Assembly (NCBI GenBank): GCA_026874595.1
Contig: CM049322.1
Location: 4,139,900 to 4,203,899, forward strand
From: Sipunculus nudus
Lineage: Eukaryota > Annelida > Sipuncula > Golfingiida > Sipunculidae
Reading direction: 5' to 3'
Length of the DNA stretch: 64,000 nt
Below are positions 62,801 through 64,000 of the stretch, piece after piece. The translations under genes were made by a program, and so were the position numbers. The notes beneath the pieces were generated by a model that was not told where the DNA came from, ran no database searches, and was given only the letters and a program-made list of their open reading frames with translations. Each line of letters starts with the position of its first letter. The stretch's first letter is position 1.

Positions 62801-63835
62801 CCATAATGATATCTCAGGATGATATACAAATATGACACTGCGGAGAATTCACAACCGTGAGCGCACAGTGACGGTATAGCAGTGAGCTCATGTATGTTAC
62901 ACAACTATGAGGTCACAGTGATGTCGTGGCATGAGTTCATGTATGTTACACAAAGGTGAGATTACAGTGATTTCTCAGGATGACGTTAAAAATGTGACTC
63001 CGTGATGAAAACACAACCGTGAGTTCACAGTGATGGCATTGCTTGAGTTGATGTCCGTTACAAAAGAGTGTGTTCACAGTAATAGCAGAGAATGACGTCA
63101 TAATGTGACACCTCAGAAAATTCACAACCGAGGGTTCTGTGTGATATCAAGGCAAGAGTTCCTTTCTGTTACACGAAAGTGAGTTCACAGTGTTATCACA
63201 GGATGACGTCAAAAATGTGACATCGTGGTAAAATCACAACCGTGAGCTCACAGTGATGACATGGCATGAGTTCATGTCTGTAACACAACAGTAAGTTCAC
63301 AATGATATCACAGGATGACATAAAAATGTGATACCACAATGAATTCACAATTGTGAGCTCACAGTGAAAGCATGACATGAGGTCATGTGTATGTCACACC
63401 AGTTGGTTCAGAGTGATATTTCAGGAGATGTCAAAATGTGACAGCACGGTGAATTTACGGCTGGAACTCACAGTGATATCATGGCATGAGTTCATGTCTG
63501 TTACACAACAGTGAGTTCACAATGATATCAAAGGATGACGTCAAAAATCTGACACCACATCTAATTCACAACTGTGAGCTCACAGTGATAGCATGGCATG
63601 AGGTCATGTCTGTTACACAACAGTTAGTTCAGAGTGTTATCTCAGGATGACGTCAAAATGTGACATCACGGTGAAATCACAACCGTGAGCTCACAGTGAT
63701 ATCATGGCATGAGTTCATGTCTGTTACACAACAGCGAGTTCACAGTGATATCACAGGATGACATAAAAAATGTGACACCACGGTGAATTCACACTGTGAG
63801 CTCACAGTGATAGCATGGAATGAGTTCGTGCATTT
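59810..63835. repeat. 112-bp satellite array, about 36 units, rich in palindromes
   Basis: The unit is 112 bp (landmark GAGTTCACAG at about 59915, 60027 and 60139). It contains GTGAGCTCAC, GTGAGTTCAC and GTGAATTCAC, plus GATATC twice and often TGACGTCA. It decomposes into two related 49-bp halves and a 14-bp piece, each starting with a GTGA-NN-TCAC core. Right-hand units include deletions and shorter variants. Open frames are absent or short. Confidence 0.95.
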
Positions 63836-63951
63836 CAATGTCATTTCAGATTTTATTTGATGGTATTTTCTCTAGAAGTATAGAATAAGAAAATTAGGAA
63901 ATCGATTTTAAAAGGAAATATGATGTACATGTTACACTCCAAACGTGAAAT

Positions 63952-64000
63952 TGCCCACATCACGAAATAGGCAGTTATTTACCCATTTCGTGAAATGGGC
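63952..64000. repeat. inverted-repeat motif at right edge
   Basis: CCCATTTCGTGAAATGGG (63982-63999) has 8-bp perfect arms, and the segment GCCCACATCACGAAATAGGC (63953-63972) is its imperfect inverted copy. It may be the start of another repeat beyond the window. Confidence 0.5.

Noticed and set aside
40985-63835. CRISPR-like regular repeats
   Set aside because: Units are head-to-tail without variable spacers, and the DNA is eukaryotic.

Overview
This is 64 kb of nuclear DNA from a eukaryote, most likely a lophotrochozoan and probably a bivalve mollusc. The DNA is AT-rich. Exons are small, far apart and flanked by GT-AG introns. The proteins recognised are secreted or extracellular animal types (CUB, ADAM-like metalloprotease). 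The mobile elements are a LINE with a 2A ribosome-skipping peptide, a Ty3/gypsy remnant and a tRNA-derived SINE. No bacterial, organellar or rRNA feature was seen. The phylum is an inference; no species marker is present.

Left third (1-20 kb): two minus-strand first exons (2.0 kb and 5.9 kb) encode similar signal peptides and both end in phase 1. The second lies 470 bp upstream of a minus-strand CUB half-domain (5.3-5.5 kb) whose acceptor dinucleotide reads GG instead of AG. On the plus strand, gene A has a signal-peptide exon (11.78 kb) and two exons that together form one complete CUB domain (17.7 and 18.9 kb). The phases match across these exons. Gene A has weaker candidate downstream exons at 27.4, 35.9 and 36.4 kb. 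All three loci share the layout signal peptide, phase 1 intron, CUB, which suggests a small, partly decaying family of secreted CUB proteins.

Middle (20-40 kb): mostly introns or intergenic DNA, with degenerate tandem repeats (about 138 and 150 bp units), microsatellites, one clear SINE (27.5 kb) and a possible LINE tail (32.8 kb).

Right third (40-64 kb): a repeat-dense region. It holds five unrelated satellites with units of 41, 61, 65, 28 and 112 bp, together about 13 kb. Between them are a 163-bp fold-back element, the 5' part of a 2A-bearing LINE, a broken gypsy pol, a near-perfect 69-bp palindrome between TA microsatellites, an ADAM-like metalloprotease exon on the minus strand, and a possible PIF/Harbinger remnant. 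Three satellites show higher-order structure readable by eye: an 8-unit period in the 41-bp array, multiples of 28 in the 28-bp array, and a 227-bp duplication in the 61-bp array. The 112-bp unit splits into 49+49+14 bp, each part starting with the palindromic core GTGA-NN-TCAC.

No single clearly new biological system is evident. The most useful leads are the CUB family, the one-base-off splice acceptors, the palindromes, and the internal organisation of the satellites.
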